The translations under genes and the position numbers were made by a program. The notes under the pieces are model-generated. The model was not told where the DNA came from and made no database searches. It saw only the letters and a program-made list of their open reading frames with translations. From Aquarana catesbeiana (Eukaryota > Chordata > Amphibia > Anura > Ranidae), in the NCBI RefSeq assembly GCF_042186555.1, contig NC_133325.1:94653110-94717109 (forward strand): 64,000 nucleotides of DNA, in the 5' to 3' direction. Below are positions 41,328 to 53,105 of this stretch, piece by piece. Numbering within the stretch: the first letter of the stretch is position 1; each line of letters opens with the position of its first letter.

Positions 41328-42984
41328 CATCAATATAATCCCTAGGCACACAGTCTTGTTTCCTTAGCTTCAAACTGCACGTCACTTCGGCCACTGGGAC
41401 CTTGAGGCTCTCTTCTCTCTGTGTCCTCCAATTTTATCCCCTGACATCCGACCCACTGCTTGGTTTGGCCTGTTCCCTCTCCCCTCTCTGGTTGGCCGCC
41501 CAAACCCGAATGTGTCGCCGGAACTATTCCCCACTCGGCGCAGGGGGGCCGCCTGATGCAACTATGTTTTGCCACAGGCGGCGTCCCTGTAACCGGAGGA
41601 TCCCGGATCATACGCGCGGTCCAGTTTCCTTCGACTCCTGCGCCACGGCCCTTTGGCGCGGGTCTCGGTCCCGCCCCGTGCGGCACACGTCATCACGCCG
41701 GGGATTGCATCACCGCGCCCAGAGGCTCAGATACACTCCGGCAGCGGTCTCCAATGGGGTCTCCATCTCCACCCATTGGCCGCGCCCACAACCAATCGCG
41801 AGCGCGGCCTTACTATTTTAATGGGCAGTACTCACCTTACCTTTTCATGGTGTCCCCTACCACGGCACGCCGATCTCAATCCCTGAACCAGACTGCACCA
41901 GGTAAGATAGCCACATGCATGGCCCTGCGTCACCCTATGGCTGACACTTAGTTTTCTTGCTCCATCCACCCTCTACTGTCTTTCAGACCGGACCCCCCAA
42001 GCCTACCCCGGCCTGGACCTTTGGTTGGGCACTTATCCTCTAGTGCCCTGGATAATCCCCCTGCCGGCACCACACTATCTCCCTGCTTGCTGCACCAAGG
42101 ACCTCCCGACCCTGGGTGTCACCCAGCTGGGGTGCCACATCCTACCACACAGGACCGTGCTTAGGCTCATCCATGCAACTCTCCCCGCACACCTTTCAGA
42201 TACCCGCCAGCACTATACTGATGGGCTCACCCAGGTACACTTTTATTATTATTATTACTCTCATTCTGATGGGTTGCATTACTTATGGGGTTCCAAAACT
42301 AACCCCCTTTTTGAGATACACCTACTGCCTCTCCCTAACAACCTCCCCTTTACCTCCTTTGCTCCTTTGCAGATTGGAGCCCCCCAGGACCATCTCTGTC
42401 AATGGTGGCTTTTTGACGCCCTCTGTTGGGGAATATCTCCCTGGTGGCCCCGCCGGGATTGGGCACACAAGCCTTGCCGGATGTGGACTGGGAACAGGCC
42501 ATACCTCCATGTTCAGTGGTGTCATGTCCCCCCAACACCTCTCTCCCTTTGAGAGTTTTTAATGGATGCAGTACCAGACACATGCCCCCCCAAGCAATAC
42601 TATATGGTCAGTACCTCATTATATGCATATTACATACTTGTATTACAAAGTAATTTTCTTTATATGTCTACGCCTATACCTGATTACATGATGTTTTTCA
42701 CAATTGGTTTATAATTGTCTTTTTAATTTCTAGACCTATATCTTGTTTGCTGATTCCAATCAGATACCCCTGTGGAAGAGTATATCTCGAAATGCGTCGG
42801 GTACTCCCCGCATATATGTTTCATGTGCACTGGAGTTTTATGATTGTGGATTTATGCATATTGTATTGCTATTTTTTGTATATGTCATGCATACTGTATC
42901 CTACGTATATTTACCCTATGTATTATAGACCTATTCAGATCTATACCCTAATAAACACTTAAATTCATTCCAACAAATCCCTTA
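41328..42984 (+). repeat. Penelope-type terminal region or retrozyme-like repeat (candidate)
   Basis: GC- and pyrimidine-rich first half (41400-42560), AT-rich second half with a hammerhead-like fold at 42765-42803 and an AATAAACAC near 42948. Several overlapping frames are open across 41402-42562 on both strands, but none has a domain. The layout (promoter-like GC block, ribozyme-like motif, AT-rich tail) resembles a Penelope pseudo-LTR; this is inference. Confidence 0.4.
42765..42803 (+). ncRNA. Hammerhead-ribozyme-like fold (best stems)
   Basis: Stem I TACCC (42765-42769) pairs with GGGTA (42799-42803). Core CTGTGGA (42770-42776) matches CTGANGA except A6 to T. Stem II GAG-TATAT-CTC follows, then GAAA (42789-42792), then TGCGTC with cleavage expected after GTC (42796-42798). 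The order matches a type I hammerhead with a minimal stem III. The single core change probably weakens it. Confidence 0.55.
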
Positions 42985-43434
42985 TTTCTTATACTCTTTT
43001 ACTACTTGTGGGTGGGTGTCCCCTTTAAAGTCCTGCAAGAGGATCAAATTTCCATTCAGCTTGAGGCTCTCTTTAATTCTAAGATTTTTCAAAAGCTCAG
43101 GGATGTCCCATTCTTTCAATGCCCGAGTGGCGTGATCCATCCAGTTCTCCAGACGATGTTTGACCCCGCCCCGAGATGAAACATAACTTCCTGTACTCAT
43201 TATTGATGGAAACAAAACCATTCTTTACCAGGGTCTCCACTAGCTTTCCCAAAGCTGGATGCATCCCCATAGTGGACGCAGAGGCCATGGTGGTTACTTG
43301 GGCTCCTATTCCAGTCTGGCTAGGACTCTCAGGGTTGCTTTCTGCTAACTGCAACTGTCTTATGTGAGATTTAATTTATTCAGTTAAAAGAACACTCTCT
43401 CCTTTGAAGCAAGTAGGTATTTCTTTGCTCCACT
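42985..43434. other. No gene supported
   Basis: Two overlapping minus-strand frames (about 80 codons each) without recognisable motifs lie between the hammerhead-containing repeat and the CR1 3' end. Confidence 0.4.
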
Positions 43435-45030
43435 CCAATAGTTACATAGTTACATAGTAGGTGAGGTTGAAAAAAGACACAAGTCCATCAAGTCCAACCT
43501 ATGTGTGTGATTATGTGTCAGTATTACATTGTATATCCCTGTATGTTGCGGTCATTCAGGTGATTATCTAATAGTTTCTTGAAGCTATCAATGCTCCCCG
43601 CTGAGACCACCGCCTGTGGAAGGGAATTCCACATCCTTGCCACTCTTACAGTAAAGAACCCTCTACGTAGTTTAAGGTTAAACTTCTTTTCTTCTAATTT
43701 TAATGAGTGGCCACGAGTCTTGTTAAACTCTCTTCTGCGAAAAAGTTTTATCTCTATTGTGGGGTCACCAGTATGGTATTCGTATATTGAAATCATATCC
43801 CCTCTCAAGCGTCTCTTCTCCAGAGAGAATAAGTTCAGTGCTTGCAACCTTTCTTCATAACTAAGATCCTCCAGACCCTTTATTAGCTTTGTTGCCCTTC
43901 TTTGTACTCACTCCATTTCCAGTACATCCTTCCTGAGGACTGGTGCCCAGAACTGGACAGCATACTCCAGGTCCGGCCGGACCAGAGCCTTGTAGAGTGG
44001 GAGAATTATCGTTTTATCTCTGGCGATGCTCCCCCTTTTAATGCATGCAATATTCTGTTTGCTTTGTTAGCAGCAGCTTGGCATTGCATGCCATTGCTGA
44101 GCCTGTCATCTACTAGGACCCCCAGGTCCCTTTCCATCCTAGATTCCCCCAGAGGTTCTCCCACCAGTGTATAGATTGCATTACATTTTTCTACATTGAA
44201 CCTCATTTGCCATGTAGTCGCCCACCCCATTAATTTGTTCAGGTCTTTTTGCAAGGTTTCCACGTCCTGCGGAGAAGTTATTGCCCTGCTTAGCTTAGTA
44301 TCGTCTGCAAATACAGAGATTGAACTGTTTATCCTATCCTCCAGGTCGTTTATGAACAAATTAAATAGGATTGGTCCCAGTACATAACCCTGGGGAACCC
44401 CACTACCCACCCCTGACCATTCTGAGTACTCCCCATTTATCACCACCCTCTGAACTCGCCCTTGTAGCTAGTTTTCAATCCATGTACTCCCCCTATGGTC
44501 CATGCCAATGGACCTTATTTTGTACAGTAAACATTTATGGGGAACTGTGTCAAATGCTTTTGCAAAATCCAGATACACCACGTCTACGGGCCTTCCTTTA
44601 TCTAGATGGCAACTCACCTCCTCATAGAAGGTTAATAGATTGGTTTGGCAAGAACGATTCTTCATGAATCCATGCTAATTACTGCTAATGATACCATTCT
44701 TATTACTAAAATCTTGTATATAGTCCCTTATCATCCCCTCCAAGAGTTTACATACTATTGATGTTAGGCTAACTGGTCTGTAATTCCCAGGGATGTATTT
44801 TGGGCCCTTTTTAAATATTGGTGCTACATTGGCTTTTCTCCAATCAGCTGGTACCATTCCAGTCAGTAGACTATCTGTAAAAATTAGGAACAACGGTCTG
44901 GCAATCACTTGACTGAGTTCCCTAAGTACCCTCGGATGCAAGCCATCTGGTCCCGGTGATTTATTAATGTTAAGTTTCTCAAGTCTAATTTTAATTCTGT
45001 CCTCTGTTAACCATATATATATGTATATAC
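43435..45030 (-). pseudogene. CR1-type LINE, 5'-truncated and broken (reverse transcriptase)
   Basis: Minus-strand frames in order carry LINE RT motifs. KSPGPDGLHPRVLREL, NYRPVSLTS (45000-44750) come first, then YLDFAKAFDTVPH (near 44560). GSGVPQGYVLGPILFNLFIN and SVFADDTKL (catalytic Asp pair, near 44310) follow, then RDLGVLVDD and the C-terminal RRLRGDMISIY and MWNSLPQ. Stops separate the pieces. The 3' end (43435-43520) has the tandem 8-mer ACATAGTT, the CR1-style tail (no poly-A). The endonuclease half is missing, as usual for truncated insertions. Confidence 0.88.
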
Positions 45031-45281
45031 TGGATCGGGAGGCTATACTGCCACAGAGCACTCAGGGGTATGCTAAGCCTAGGCTGAAGGCACTAACTGG
45101 TGTGATGACCATTGTGCCGCTGAAGGCATTCACTGGTGTGATAACAGCTGCATCACTATAGGCATTCACTGAAAAACTGACTCTGTGTAGCTGAGGGTCT
45201 TTCCCTCCTGAAGATACTGGAACACATGATGTGCTCACTATGGTCCTGCGCATGCCCACAGCAACTCCTTATGAAGCCTCC
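45031..45281. other. Short unassigned flank of the solo LTR
   Basis: Contains TA-rich sequence (45015-45028) and GGCATTCACTGGTGTGATRA-like repeats at 45090-45145. The final CCTCC (45277-45281) is the left target copy of the solo LTR. Confidence 0.5.
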
Positions 45282-46345
45282 TGTGACAGACTCATCCGTT
45301 ACAGAGTCGTTTGAAGGGGACTGCAGGCTAGCCTCTTGCCTACGGACTATGGGCCCTGGCTTTTAAGGGAACACTACTCTTTGTGAGGTGTATGCCTGGC
45401 GGACCCTTGGAGTAATGGTACTTTGGATTCAAGTCCATGTCTCTCCAAGACACACAGACTCTGGGACTCTAGACCCAGGGTCCCTGTATAGGGCCTAGCT
45501 GCCTCATTACCAATAGTGACTGCTTCACACTGAGACTCAAAGCAGATGGTGATGTCATCAATGCAAGCCACCTGTCTGGGATCACCTACTATAATTTGTT
45601 TATTGTACGTAGGTCTAGGGTGCCTCCTAAGGGTCTTTCACCCATTGTTAATTGTGCTAATTAACTCCCCTATTGTCTGCTAGCAAACTATTGAGGGATG
45701 TGGTTATATTTGTAATAATGTGTATTGTACTTTGTACCCAGAGTGGAGGGGCTTGTTGCCGAATAGTCTGGGTGGGTACTGAGTCACCCAAGTGGCTAGT
45801 TGTTTAATCAACTTAATGTTTCTAGTATATGTTGGTTGTTATTTAGATATGGTAATTATATTCCTGTGTGCAGTTTGTATTGTTAGGGTAATATGATTGG
45901 GAGGGGGCTGTCCTCCTGTGGGGTATCTATTCTGTGTGAGTTTGTTCAATAAACGGTATAGTTTCATACAAGCTATTTGTCGGCTAGTCTTGTATGGTTC
46001 AACGTGAAAGCAGCCTAAATTAAGTTAATACAATGGCGACATGGACATTAAGGCTGCTTTCACACTGAAAGCGCTGGCCGTTAGCAGCCGTTACCGCTGT
46101 TTAGGTGGCACTTTTGCGGCGCTTTTCGGCCGCTAGCGGGGCACTTTTACTCCAAAGAAGGGGTTTTGCAGGTGATTTGGAAGCGCTGCCCATTCATTGT
46201 AATTGGTAAACGGTATAGTTTCATACAAGCTATTTGTCGGCTAGTCTTGTATGGTCAACTATAATATCTGGTATCCATGTGCAGACTGGAGGAAGCGGTA
46301 TACTAACAGAAGTACTCAAGCGGAGTGTGGGACAGTTCCATTACA
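45282..46345 (+). mobile_element. Solo LTR of family A with an internal templated insertion
   Basis: Starts TGTGACAG, ends CAGTTCCATTACA, flanked by CCTCC (45277-45281 and 46346-46350). It aligns with the LTR at 2231-2846. AATAAA lies at 45949-45954. The LTR is lengthened by 257 bp: a 49-bp LTR segment is doubled (45950-45998 and 46207-46255) around a 208-bp insert. Confidence 0.9.
45999..46206 (+). repeat. 208-bp insert copied from 46933-47140
   Basis: Identical to 46933-47140 (constant offset 934) apart from one base seen (CCGTTACCG against CCTTTACCG). The two copies flank nothing but the LTR tail and MITE A, so the insert is a local duplicate of the junction between two MITEs, not a free transposon. 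Confidence 0.9.
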
Positions 46346-46578
46346 CCTCCTGACCCTCCTTCTGCCACAAGGCTTCCTGAGATATGCAGTTTAATCAGGC
46401 CATTGTACAATGTAAGACGGTAGTTTCAGTCATACAAACCTCATAATCCTCTGCTTCCTATTCAGTGGTAATCCCCCATTGGGCACAAACCCATGTTGTC
46501 TCTTCTCCTCCATACTTGCGTAGCCCAATACTTGGCTACACTTATAAATCTGAATCAAGGAAGTAGATGCTAGCCCTA

Positions 46579-46950
46579 AGACTCCTTTCACACTGAGGCA
46601 GTTTTCAGGCGGTTTAGCGCTAGAAATAGCGCCTGTAAAGTGCTTGAAAACTGTCTCCCATTCATTTCAGAATGACCGTTCACCCTGGGGTGGTGCGCTT
46701 GCGGGACAATGGGAAAAGTCCTGCAAACAGCATCTTTGGGGCTGTTTGGGAGCACTGTACACATCACTCCCAAAACGCCCTGCCCATTGAAATGAATGCC
46801 TGAAAAGCACTTTGGAAGCGCAACAACAGTGGCTTTTTTAAACCCTTTTTTGGGTTTAAAAGCGACCTGCTAGTGGCCAAAAAGTGGTGCGAAAAGCTAA
46901 AACGAGCGGCGCTTTACCGCTGACTGGCGCGTTCAACGTGAAAGCAGCCT
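46579..46950. mobile_element. MITE with CTTTCACACTG termini, copy 1
   Basis: Left AGACTCCTTTCACACTG, right GTTCAACGTGAAAGCAGCCT. It is a short inverted-repeat element without coding. 3-bp flanks of TAA/TTA type suggest PIF/Harbinger, not proven. Confidence 0.6.
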
Positions 46951-46984
46951 AAATTAAGTTAATACAATGGCGACATGGACATTA

Positions 46985-47310
46985 AGGCTGCTTTCACACT
47001 GAAAGCGCTGGCCGTTAGCAGCCTTTACCGCTGTTTAGGTGGCACTTTTGCGGCGCTTTTCGGCCGCTAGCGGGGCACTTTTACTCCAAAGAAGGGGTTT
47101 TGCAGGTGATTTGGAAGCGCTGCCCATTCATTGTAATTGGCAGGGACGTTTCCAAACTACCCCAAAGATGCTGCTTGCAGGACTTTTTCTTATATCACGC
47201 AAGTGCACCGCCCAGGTGTGAAAGCACACATTACAATGAATGGAAGGCAGTTTTCAGGCGCTATTTCTAGCAATAAATTGCCTGAAAACTGCTTTAGTGT
47301 GAAAGGGGAT
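46985..47310. mobile_element. MITE with CTTTCACACTG termini, copy 2
   Basis: Left AGGCTGCTTTCACACTG, right AGTGTGAAAGGGGAT, flanked by TTA (46982-46984, 47311-47313). CAGGCGCTATTTCTAGC near its right end is the complement of a block near the left end of copy 1, so the two are one family. Confidence 0.65.
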
Positions 47311-47313
47311 TTA

Positions 47314-49500
47314 AGAGCTGTAGCTAAACATCTAAGAAGTTAGACTCTGCACAAAATTTGTACATCGTATTTTGCTTTAAGAAGACAAAACGCTGTTTTG
47401 CAAAGTACAGCTGACCATGAACAAAAAAAGTAGCGTATTTTAATTTTATTCAGTTTTTTAGCCAATAATAAATCTTGTGGTTATCTTGTAATTTTATAGC
47501 CCATGCTCCTGTTTATTGGTGACCCATAGGTCAGGTCATGCAAGTGTGAATTAGGCAAGAACCACTGGTCTTTCCAAACTGGCTGCCACAAAACACATGC
47601 ACACCCAATTCAGAGTTGCCAAGAGTTGATTATTTACTATTATGTGTCACAGATAAAATAAAATCTTTGTAAAGTTTAGATAAAATTCACTCAGTAAGAA
47701 AACATCCCATCTTGGAAATGAAGATATCTTTCTTTGCCAACAGATGAATGTCATTCAGAGTTTAATTTATTTATTTATGTCCCTGTTTCATTATAATAAA
47801 GTGATCTCGCCTACACTTTTAGGCATTAGCAAAGGGACAAAAAGAGCATTTGGGCTGGCCTGACTAGTACACGGTTTTGAAATAAGACCGTTGAAGTTAG
47901 ACCTTAAAGAAAGGGGTCTGGATAGCTCTGATAGCTGAGGCGCTAATGTTGTTCAGTGGCCTAAAAAAAACAAACCAAAAAAAAAAAACAATAAAACAAA
48001 TCCAATTTGCATATATGTGAAGCCTAAAAGATTTTTTAACAAAAACTATAAAATGGCATAACCTATTTCCATTGAAATATTTGGACTGTTTTTTCTAGCA
48101 GTTGGTCATTTTTGGGACTTTTTTTTTGGTCTTTCTACCAGCTTCCCCAATACCTACTAGCAATGTCACCCACAGGCTCCTACTGCTGTTCAATCTCTCC
48201 GCTACTCTCTTGCCAGGCAGTATTAAAAAAATTATTCACCACAGCAGGATGTGTCGGGAGGGGGAGGAAAGAAGCTGCAAAAACCTCTACTCCAGCCTTT
48301 ATTATAATGCAGTAGTCTTGGCTGTTACTTCTGCCAGAATTATCAATATAACTGGACACTAGTTAAAAGAGGTCATACCGGGCATTTGTAAAACTGATGT
48401 ATGTAGAAGGGATGTTGTAAAACAGACATCACAGGCCAGACTTTCAGATATTTTTGGCAAGTAAACTATGTTAAATATGTCATAATTTTCCTCAAGCTGA
48501 ACAATAAATGCAAAATTTTAGAAGTGAATTTTAAAGGGAAGATATAGTCTTTTGAATGTCACTCACGGATGTGGGCAGTTCCTTTGCATCATCGGTCACA
48601 ATGCAGCATTATTAGTCCATTATCTATGAGGAGGTTAGTGTGTGACCGCAGCAAGCTGTGCCCTAGAGAGGAGGCTGTGGGGATTGGCTGCACCGATGGA
48701 GGGAGCCTGCTACAGCGAGGAATAAGGAAAGTATTACATCTTATTACTCTACCTCTAGACTTAATGATAATTTAACTCTTTCTAGGGTATATTCAACCCG
48801 AAAAAGAAATGATCAAAATAATCTTATCAGTGAGTGTTGATAGTTGAAAACCAATAGGAAACAATTCACTGTCTATGTGGCTTATCTCTAAAGATGTTGA
48901 GTTAACTCTGTTGCTATGTACAAAAACTAAAATGAAGCTTGCTTGTAAAGATAAGTATCTAACACACTTTTAGATGTGTCAAATGCTTGGTTTCCCTACT
49001 TGGCACTGTAGGTTGTCCTTCATATCTGCATTCTGAATTTAGCGCCCACTGGGAGAAACCAGCAGGAGGGGGGAGTGGGGGTTTGCAAGAGAGGGATAGG
49101 CAGATGACACACCCAGGAGTAGCCTTTGCTCTTTAAAAAGGTGAAAGCTTAGAGGCATGAATGTCAGGAGGGATAAGGCCATTTCTTTTATTTGCAGGTA
49201 TTTTTTATTTTATTTTTTTAAAGAGCAACAAAGACTCCTTAACGGGTATGCAAACCTTGACAATGATCTTCTCGTGGATAATTGAACACTTTTTTCGAAG
49301 AGTATAGTTAAAATATTGCATTTTTTTTTTTTTGCAAAGGTGATTTATATGATATTAAGTATTGAAGTACGGTATACAGTATGCACTTTATTGCTGTTTA
49401 TAGTATGCATATTCACACTTTAGATTAGTTTCACACTATATATATGTTTTAGCTTTACACTGTAAAACAAACGGCGCACCAGCCTTGCTCATTACCCAAG
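47314..49500. other. No gene seen
   Basis: AT-rich with A runs (47960-47990). Short frames at 48102-48362 and 48569-48775 have no motifs. No element ends identified. Confidence 0.45.
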
Positions 49501-49639
49501 TGGTGTCCTTAATAGTAAGTTAAAGGAAATATACTCACAAACAAATCGATGATAAAAGCATATCAGGGTCCATAGTAAGCACAAAGCAACCAGGTCACAG
49601 AGACTATTCCCAACAAGCAGGAAGACCTTCCAGATGGCT

Positions 49640-49676
49640 GAGGTGTTTCAAGGGGAGATCCCCTCTTCCTCAGAGA
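49640..49676 (-). ncRNA. Hammerhead-like core, inverted partner 1
   Basis: Minus strand: CTGAGGA (plus 49667-49673, fits CTGANGA fully), stem II AGGGG-ATCT-CCCCT, then GAAAC (plus 49645-49649). Flanking stem I pairing is not clear. Confidence 0.45.
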
Positions 49677-49684
49677 CAACAGTT

Positions 49685-49720
49685 GGCTCTGAGGAAGAGG
49701 GGATCTTCCCTCGAAAAGCA
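49685..49720 (+). ncRNA. Hammerhead-like core, inverted partner 2
   Basis: CTGAGGA at 49689-49695 (fits CTGANGA), stem II GAGGGGA-TCT-TCCCTC, then GAAA at 49713. It is the mirror of 49640-49676, 12 bases apart, as if two pseudo-LTR ends met head to head. Confidence 0.45.
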
Positions 49721-49849
49721 CCCTCTTTTCTTTGTTTTCAAGTGTTTCCATTGGGCTCTCTCCCAACCCTTAGAGGGCAGCAAAGCCTGTGCTTCCATTG
49801 GAAATATCAAGGACCTGTGATACATCCACCACCTTTGCATCACCTTTGA

Positions 49850-50682
49850 GTGCAGAAGATTGTTGTTGATATTTTAGCTTTAAATAGGAGGGAGGAAGCA
49901 CTTTTCACTTTACATTAATGATCTTCTCGTATTTGGTCCCTTTTAGTCTGTTAAATATACCAAAAAAATATTCTGTTATATCAGTTCGATAAATTTAAAA
50001 AAATATCTAGTGACCCTGCCAGAAATCTTGTCAGCTGATAACTTCATGTACTCCCTACCTTAGCTGTTATTAATTATATTGTTCTCAACCATCATTGAGG
50101 ACTACACAACTATGCCCATCTATGTTATGGAGGATAGAAGAGGTTTAAGTTAAGCTACTTGCTCTGGGGGCACTCAACAGGAGGGAGGGGCCAGGAGCAC
50201 AGAAGAGGGACCCGAGAAGAGGAGTATCTGGGCTGCTCTGTGCAAATCCACTGCATAGAGCAGGTAAGTATAACATGTTTGTTAATTTTTATAGAACAAA
50301 ATGAGATTTTACAATCACCTTAAGCAAGTAGGCAGAGGGATTGTAGCAAAACAGTGAGTTAGGTACAAATTTCTATCATAATAAATAATAATAAAGAATG
50401 ATTAATAAATAATGACGATGAGCTTTAAGAGCAAGCATGCAAAACATTAATTGCAATAATAACTCTATGTGCTCGTGAAAAATACACTATACTAGCTGCA
50501 GGGAAAAATCATCTACATCCAGGGCACTGTCCCTTGTTCAACCCTTTACCCCACTTCCCAGTTCCTCCCCTTTCAGAGAATACAAAACCAAGTACCACTT
50601 TGTGGGTGCTAAGCAATTTGTATAGACTTTGTTAATGATAATAAGAAAATCAATAAAATAGATTCCCTCCATATACAAAATA
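49850..50682. other. No gene seen; ends at the target site of Penelope-like element 2
   Basis: AT-rich with no motifs. The first copy of the 16-bp duplication is CCCCATCAGTAACTAT at 50683-50698. Confidence 0.5.
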
Positions 50683-51090
50683 CCCCATCAGTAACTATCA
50701 AAAGGTTTGTACACCTACACCGTAGTGCAGGATTGGAGCAGCCCCCTTGGACTTTTTAGGCAGAAATGGTCATGAAGATCATTTTATAGTAAAAGACAAT
50801 ATAATGCCACTTTTATTAATACAGAACATAAAAACTTGTTTATATATAGACATAGCCAACACGGCAAATAATGTAAAACACACAGTACAAAATTAGAAAA
50901 AATGGTGGTACATCAAAACATATTTGTCGGGGGGGCAGGAGGCGGAGCCTAGCGGAGCAGACATGCATTGTTAGAGCTCCACACCGCTGAGGAGAGAAGA
51001 GAAGGACAAAGCGGAGCCTGCAGGCTCAAAAGGTATCCATTTGAACCTTTTTGCCCCAGGGAACAAACTGTGAAAGTTTGGGCAGGAAAT

Positions 51091-52158
51091 ATGGTACTGG
51101 GAGGAAACCGTGGCAGAAATAAAAATCACCTCACAAAGAGCTCACAGGCACTCACTGCAGCTGAAGCAGCTTCAGTCACCTCACAAGATACAGCATCAGG
51201 GCGCTCTCACAGACAGAAAATGTCACCGCAAGACTCTCCATTTGAGTCAGATACAGAACAAATCCTCTCACAAACTTCTCCACAAGCCTCCTCAGTATCC
51301 CCAGTAATATTATTACAATTTGAAAAGATGCTTCATAAGGCTTTAAAACAAACCTCAGACCAAATAACAAAAAGCCTAACCAAAGAAATAAGAGAGCTGG
51401 GAAACCGCACCGCAGCCTTAGAAATAAAAATGGATGAAATTGAAATTACAACCCAAGAAAATATAACAGAATTGGAACAATTAAAAAAAGAGAATTTAAT
51501 ACTTCAAACTAAGCTCGAAGATTATGAAAATAGAGCCAGACGTTCAAACTTGCGCATAAGGGGAATACCTGAAACTGTGACAGACCTGCAATCTACTATT
51601 ACTGCTCTATTACAAGAACTAAAGCCAGATATCCCTATTGAACGTTTAGAACTGGACAGAGTACACAGAGCCCTCACAGCCAAAAAGAAAGATGGACCCC
51701 CACGTGATATAATCACAAAATTTCATTATTACAGAACGAAAGAACAAATACTAATTGCTGCAAGAGAAAAAAAGGAACTTAATTTTCAAGGACACAATTA
51801 TCAAATTTTTGCTGACCTATCCCAACTTACTATTACTAAAAGACGATCCATGAAACCCCAACTAATGGAACTGCAACGCCACAACATTATGTATCAATGG
51901 GGCTTCCCCTTTTCAGTCAGATTTAACTACCAAGGTACAATTTACAGAAGCAGATCAGCAGATGAACTACAACAAACCCTTTTAAAATTAAATCTGACAG
52001 AACCCACAAGCAGCAACACTCCCACACGCAGAAGAATGGCATCATCTTCACCTTCAGGCAGCACCCAGAAAATTTCAGAACAAAATGGGAATCATCATTC
52101 TCACAAAAGAGGCCGTTATGCCACATCATCCATGGACCAAGAAGATTCAATGGACTGA
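51091..52158 (+). CDS. LINE ORF1 protein (L1-type RNA-binding, 355 aa)
   Basis: Start taken as the ATG at 51091 (MVLGGNRGRNK); the frame is open upstream but has no earlier ATG. A Ser/Thr/Gln-rich basic N-terminus is followed by a Leu-rich coiled coil (about residues 80-145) with regular heptads (TTQENITELEQLKKENLILQ). Next is the hallmark ENRARRSNLRIRGIPE (about 145-160), which opens the RRM domain. A C-terminal domain with KFHYYRTKEQIL, and a basic tail with Ser-rich sequence complete it. ORF1 proteins form trimers, coat LINE RNA and act as chaperones. No in-frame stop or frameshift is seen. Confidence 0.92.
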   Translation: MVLGGNRGRNKNHLTKSSQALTAAEAASVTSQDTASGRSHRQKMSPQDSPFESDTEQILSQTSPQASSVSPVILLQFEKMLHKALKQTSDQITKSLTKEIRELGNRTAALEIKMDEIEITTQENITELEQLKKENLILQTKLEDYENRARRSNLRIRGIPETVTDLQSTITALLQELKPDIPIERLELDRVHRALTAKKKDGPPRDIITKFHYYRTKEQILIAAREKKELNFQGHNYQIFADLSQLTITKRRSMKPQLMELQRHNIMYQWGFPFSVRFNYQGTIYRSRSADELQQTLLKLNLTEPTSSNTPTRRRMASSSPSGSTQKISEQNGNHHSHKRGRYATSSMDQEDSMD

Positions 52159-53105
52159 CATCCTAATTCCTGATATCTCTTCATTTATTATACTAAGAGA
52201 TGGTTCTCTATAAAAAAACCTGTATTTATAACCGAATGTAACTGCATTCTGATAGTCACACACTGTGTGGGATCATGTTACATTCCAGTTATATTTCTTA
52301 TTACTTCTGATTCATATAGCCTTAGAATATATAAGTGAAATAAGGAAATTCTTGTTCAGTTATATATTATCAGGTAATAACAATAGATTTATTACTTTTT
52401 AGAACAAATATGTTCAATAATCCAGAAGTAATGGAAGCTTTTTCTTTCTTTTCTTAAAACAAATATATTATTACCTAACTAGTTCCTATAATTATGTTTT
52501 TGTTTATTCTAATCTGAAGCAATACAACCTCAATTTTATGAGTTAACATATCTAAACAGTTACATATGAATAAAATATGTAATTGTTTACTCTAAAAGGG
52601 TTAAAATCCCCAAATAATTCAAACTATCTTCATCAATACCAAAGTTATTAACAGTACCTTTCTAACTGAATTATTTAGCCTAGGGCAAGACTAACCATAT
52701 ACAACCACCCTGGAATAAATAATTTCAACAAAAACTATATTCTGCACTCCAATTAATGAAACATCATTTTGATGTCTTTTGACATAGCACTTCTCTCCTG
52801 TAAGCGGAAGATCCGTGTACCCCCATTAGCCCTCCTCATTCTCCCAACCATATTATGTGGGAGTGTGACGAAGGCACTTATTCCCCTGAGAGAGATATTT
52901 ATTCTCTTTCACGGGTAAATTGTGATTACTTGCAAAAAATAATTTATACAATGTATCATCTAATCTCATATGTTTTTTGTTTACTCTTTACTCCAGAATT
53001 CACTGGTTTCTTTTCTATCTATTCATCTCTTCAGTCCACACAGGTTGATCTGCGCAGTCAACTCTGCATAACAAAAAGTAAGTCAAAACTATTTGATCTA
53101 TTGCC

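Noticed and set aside
41402..42562. Several open frames of 75-175 codons on both strands
   Set aside because: Overlapping on both strands in pyrimidine-rich DNA, with no domain and no consistent start; probably low stop density only.
50968..51090. Upstream extension of LINE ORF1
   Set aside because: The codon at 50968 is TTG; the first ATG is at 51091.
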